A stretch of 64,000 nt of DNA, taken from contig CAZRBV010000005.1 of the NCBI GenBank assembly GCA_964598425.1, positions 1 through 64,000 of the forward strand, in the 5' to 3' direction. Both the position numbers and the translations under genes were made by a program. The notes under the pieces are model-generated. The model worked only from the letters and a program-made list of their open reading frames with translations, did no database searches and was not told the origin of the DNA. This stretch comes from UBA12567 sp964598425. Its GTDB lineage: Bacteria; Planctomycetota; Phycisphaerae; Phycisphaerales; SM1A02. Below are positions 62,193 to 64,000 of this stretch, in pieces (position 1 is the stretch's first letter; every line of letters starts with the position of its first letter).

Positions 62193-62984
62193 ATGACCAT
62201 GTTTGTTCGACCTTTGTGCTCGTTGGCTTTGCTTGGGACGCTGACTCTTACCGGGGCTGCTGCTGGTCAAGGCATGGCTGCGGATGACGCCGCCCCTGTC
62301 GATCCCGGGGTTCGCCTTCGGGCACTGGAAACGATGAACAGCGCAGCGAGCAGCAAACTGGCCGATGCCGTCGCCCATGAGAAGGAACTTCGCGGCTATG
62401 TACAGCAGCAAGGCCTCGCTTCAAGCTGCGGCGAGGCTCCGTCGAATGACACACACGACATGGCCCTGAGCTTTGACAAGGCACTTGAGATTGCTATTCA
62501 GCATGAGCAGTTGGCCCCATCGGGCCACAACACGCAGGCGACTCCAGGTGAGATCAAGGCCTACACCGATCTTGCCAGCGGAACGTGGGACAAGCTCCAG
62601 ACCGCCATGGCGAACGTTGAGCATCTCAGCGACTGCCTTCACGGCCAGAAGAAGTTCAACGACTATCTCGGATGGTCAGGTGATCAGCAGAAGGCCAAGG
62701 CCAAGGAAATGCAGGCTCGCAATGCGGAAGCCTCAAAAGAGAACACCGAGAAACTGGATGAGGCGTACAAGAAGGAAGCCGATCAGTATGCCGCCTTCAA
62801 GAAGGCCCAGCAGCAGCAGCATCAGGCCTTCCTGAATCAGGCATGGACGAAGTACCAGTTTGACCAGAAGAACGAACTCAAGGCCTATAAGTACCGCACC
62901 GAGTATGGACCGAATTCCTACTACAACAGCTACGCTGGAAGCATGTACGGCGGAGGTGGTGGATACTACGGCGGCGGTTGGTGA
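62193..62984 (+). CDS. Exported coiled-coil protein with Gly/Tyr-rich tail
   Basis: The 263-residue product has a signal peptide (1-25, ending near AAG-QG). Residues 35-150 are helical, with two Cys (near 78 and 148). Residues 155-220 are a Lys/Glu/Gln-rich coiled coil with runs of Gln. The last 45 residues are rich in Tyr, Asn and Gly (RTEYGPNSYYNSYAGSMYGG, then alternating Gly/Tyr), ending GGGW. Such tails are common in sticky or assembling surface proteins. AGGAG lies a few bases before the ATG. Confidence 0.7.
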   Translation: MTMFVRPLCSLALLGTLTLTGAAAGQGMAADDAAPVDPGVRLRALETMNSAASSKLADAVAHEKELRGYVQQQGLASSCGEAPSNDTHDMALSFDKALEIAIQHEQLAPSGHNTQATPGEIKAYTDLASGTWDKLQTAMANVEHLSDCLHGQKKFNDYLGWSGDQQKAKAKEMQARNAEASKENTEKLDEAYKKEADQYAAFKKAQQQQHQAFLNQAWTKYQFDQKNELKAYKYRTEYGPNSYYNSYAGSMYGGGGGYYGGGW

Positions 62985-62995
62985 TCTGACCGGCG

Positions 62996-63850
62996 CTACG
63001 CAGACCCGTGAGCCGGCTCGTCCTGACGAACCTTCGTTTGTTCCAGCTCTGCGTAGGCGTTGTGCGAGTGGATCGATTCGAAGTTCTCGCTGTGAATCCG
63101 GTACCAGTCGATTCGTGGCTCGGCGTCAAGACTGTGGGCGAGATCCCGCACGATGTCTTCGACAAACTTCGGGTTCTCAAAGGCTTGCTCGGTGACGACC
63201 TTTTCGTCGGGTCGTTTGAGCACGCTGTAGACCGGGCAACTGGCTGATGCTTCGATGAGTTCCACGAGTTCCTCGATCCACACCATGCGGTTCATGCGAA
63301 TGTCAGCCGAGATGACGCACCTCTGATTGTGCGCTCCGTATTTGGATATCTCCTTGGAGCATGGGCAGAGACTCGTTGCTGGCGCAGATACCCCCAATAC
63401 GAATGTGTCGCCCTGGCTGGAGGAATCGCATGTCATTCGGACGGCGTAGTCCATGAGTCCCGGACGGCCAGTGGCGGGCGCCATCTTGTTGATGAAGTAC
63501 GTGAACTCCATTTCGACATGTGCCCGCTCGGCGTCGAGCGCCACTCGAATACCGCGGCACAAGTCGATGATGCGGCTGGGTGACATTCCCTCGCGGTAGT
63601 CGTTGAGCATCTCCAGAAACCGGCTCATGTGTGTTCCCTTGCGATCGTCTGCAAGAGACACATACATGTTGACGGTGGCATCAACGGTTTCCTGACTGCC
63701 ATCGCGGGTGGCGACGCTGATTGGATACCGGATTCCTTTCACGCCGACCCGGTCGATAGCGACTCGCCGCTCGTCAGATCGCCCCTGGACGTCTGGGATC
63801 GATTCGGCGGTGGTATCGGTAGTCAATCTGTCGGTATGGGTGGTGGTCAT
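62996..63850 (-). CDS. folE2: GTP cyclohydrolase FolE2 (type IB)
   Basis: The start at 63850 (MTTTHTDRL) is preferred to the frame opening at 63907. The 284-residue enzyme opens GTP to 7,8-dihydroneopterin triphosphate for folate or queuosine-type pathways. It has the FolE2 marks PATSLCPCSKEISKYGAHNQ with its catalytic Cys and His, IPDVQGRSDERRVAIDRVGV at the N-terminus and SASCPVYSVLKRPDEK. This form works with metals other than zinc. No other folate gene is in view; the upstream side runs into the window edge. Confidence 0.94.
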   Translation of the reverse strand: MTTTHTDRLTTDTTAESIPDVQGRSDERRVAIDRVGVKGIRYPISVATRDGSQETVDATVNMYVSLADDRKGTHMSRFLEMLNDYREGMSPSRIIDLCRGIRVALDAERAHVEMEFTYFINKMAPATGRPGLMDYAVRMTCDSSSQGDTFVLGVSAPATSLCPCSKEISKYGAHNQRCVISADIRMNRMVWIEELVELIEASASCPVYSVLKRPDEKVVTEQAFENPKFVEDIVRDLAHSLDAEPRIDWYRIHSENFESIHSHNAYAELEQTKVRQDEPAHGSA

Positions 63851-64000
63851 TGATATCGCCCTGTATGGGGGGGAACTTCCCATTCTACCTGAGCCTGCAT
63901 GGTCCACTCAATTGAAACTGGCCCTTCTCAGCGCGCAGGAGTGGGTGGCGGTAGCCAGGGCGTGTCGCTACTGGCCGGCGAGTCGTGAGGCGACGTGGCC

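Overview
The window looks like a chromosomal segment of a planctomycete, most likely of class Phycisphaerae. This is an inference from gene content. There are several Ser/Thr kinases, one fused to a formylglycine-generating-enzyme-like domain and one to an FG-GAP-like propeller. There are short C-terminal dockerin-like anchors of the D-x-D-x-S/D-G type, PEP-CTERM-like sorting signals, an N-methylated prepilin-like protein, and many lipoproteins without recognisable families. No rRNA, tRNA or CRISPR array was seen.

Region 1 (1-13.2 kb) is accessory. Near-identical inverted IS3-type ends at 5-54 and 10336-10385 bracket 10.3 kb of cargo: a large lipoprotein with a TolB-like propeller, an XRE regulator, an eight-gene run encoding a very small ExbB/ExbD-like proton channel with new exported partners (3907-7929), and a kinase-FGE fusion. 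Beyond the right end lie decayed IS3 and ISL3 transposase genes.

Region 2 (11.9-19.8 kb) holds an unknown protein divergent from a transmembrane kinase with Cys-rich repeats and a putative extracytoplasmic propeller. A four-gene run follows: excisionase-like HTH, Cys-rich lipoprotein, CsgG-like membrane protein and SPFH protein. Region 3 (20-28 kb) has an Acr3 arsenite carrier, a methyltransferase, a secreted serine protease, PEP-CTERM proteins and an exported TIM-barrel-like protein with an internal dockerin pair.

Region 4 (27.8-37 kb, minus strand) runs beta-barrel porin, lipoprotein, FecR-domain protein, CHASE2-adenylate cyclase, GAF-SpoIIE phosphatase and polysaccharide polymerase-like membrane protein. 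It reads as an envelope sensing and second-messenger locus that may control polysaccharide production. Region 5 (37-46 kb) is more housekeeping: MBL hydrolase, gcvP, serA, a HELGH metallopeptidase, a chagasin-like inhibitor and a flotillin-like SPFH protein. Region 6 (46-54.6 kb) has a prepilin-like protein, dockerin and PEP-CTERM proteins, a tail-anchored pseudokinase, a fused-permease ABC importer with its ATPase, and a beta-helix protein.

Region 7 (54.6-60.3 kb) is an ebo gene cluster (eboD, a small unknown gene, eboB, eboE, eboC, eboF). It is tightly overlapped and preceded by a 14-bp palindrome. In cyanobacteria ebo genes are tied to moving a metabolite precursor (scytonemin) to the periplasm, so this organism may traffic an unidentified secondary metabolite. 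The window ends with a class I aminotransferase, an exported Gly/Tyr-rich protein and folE2.
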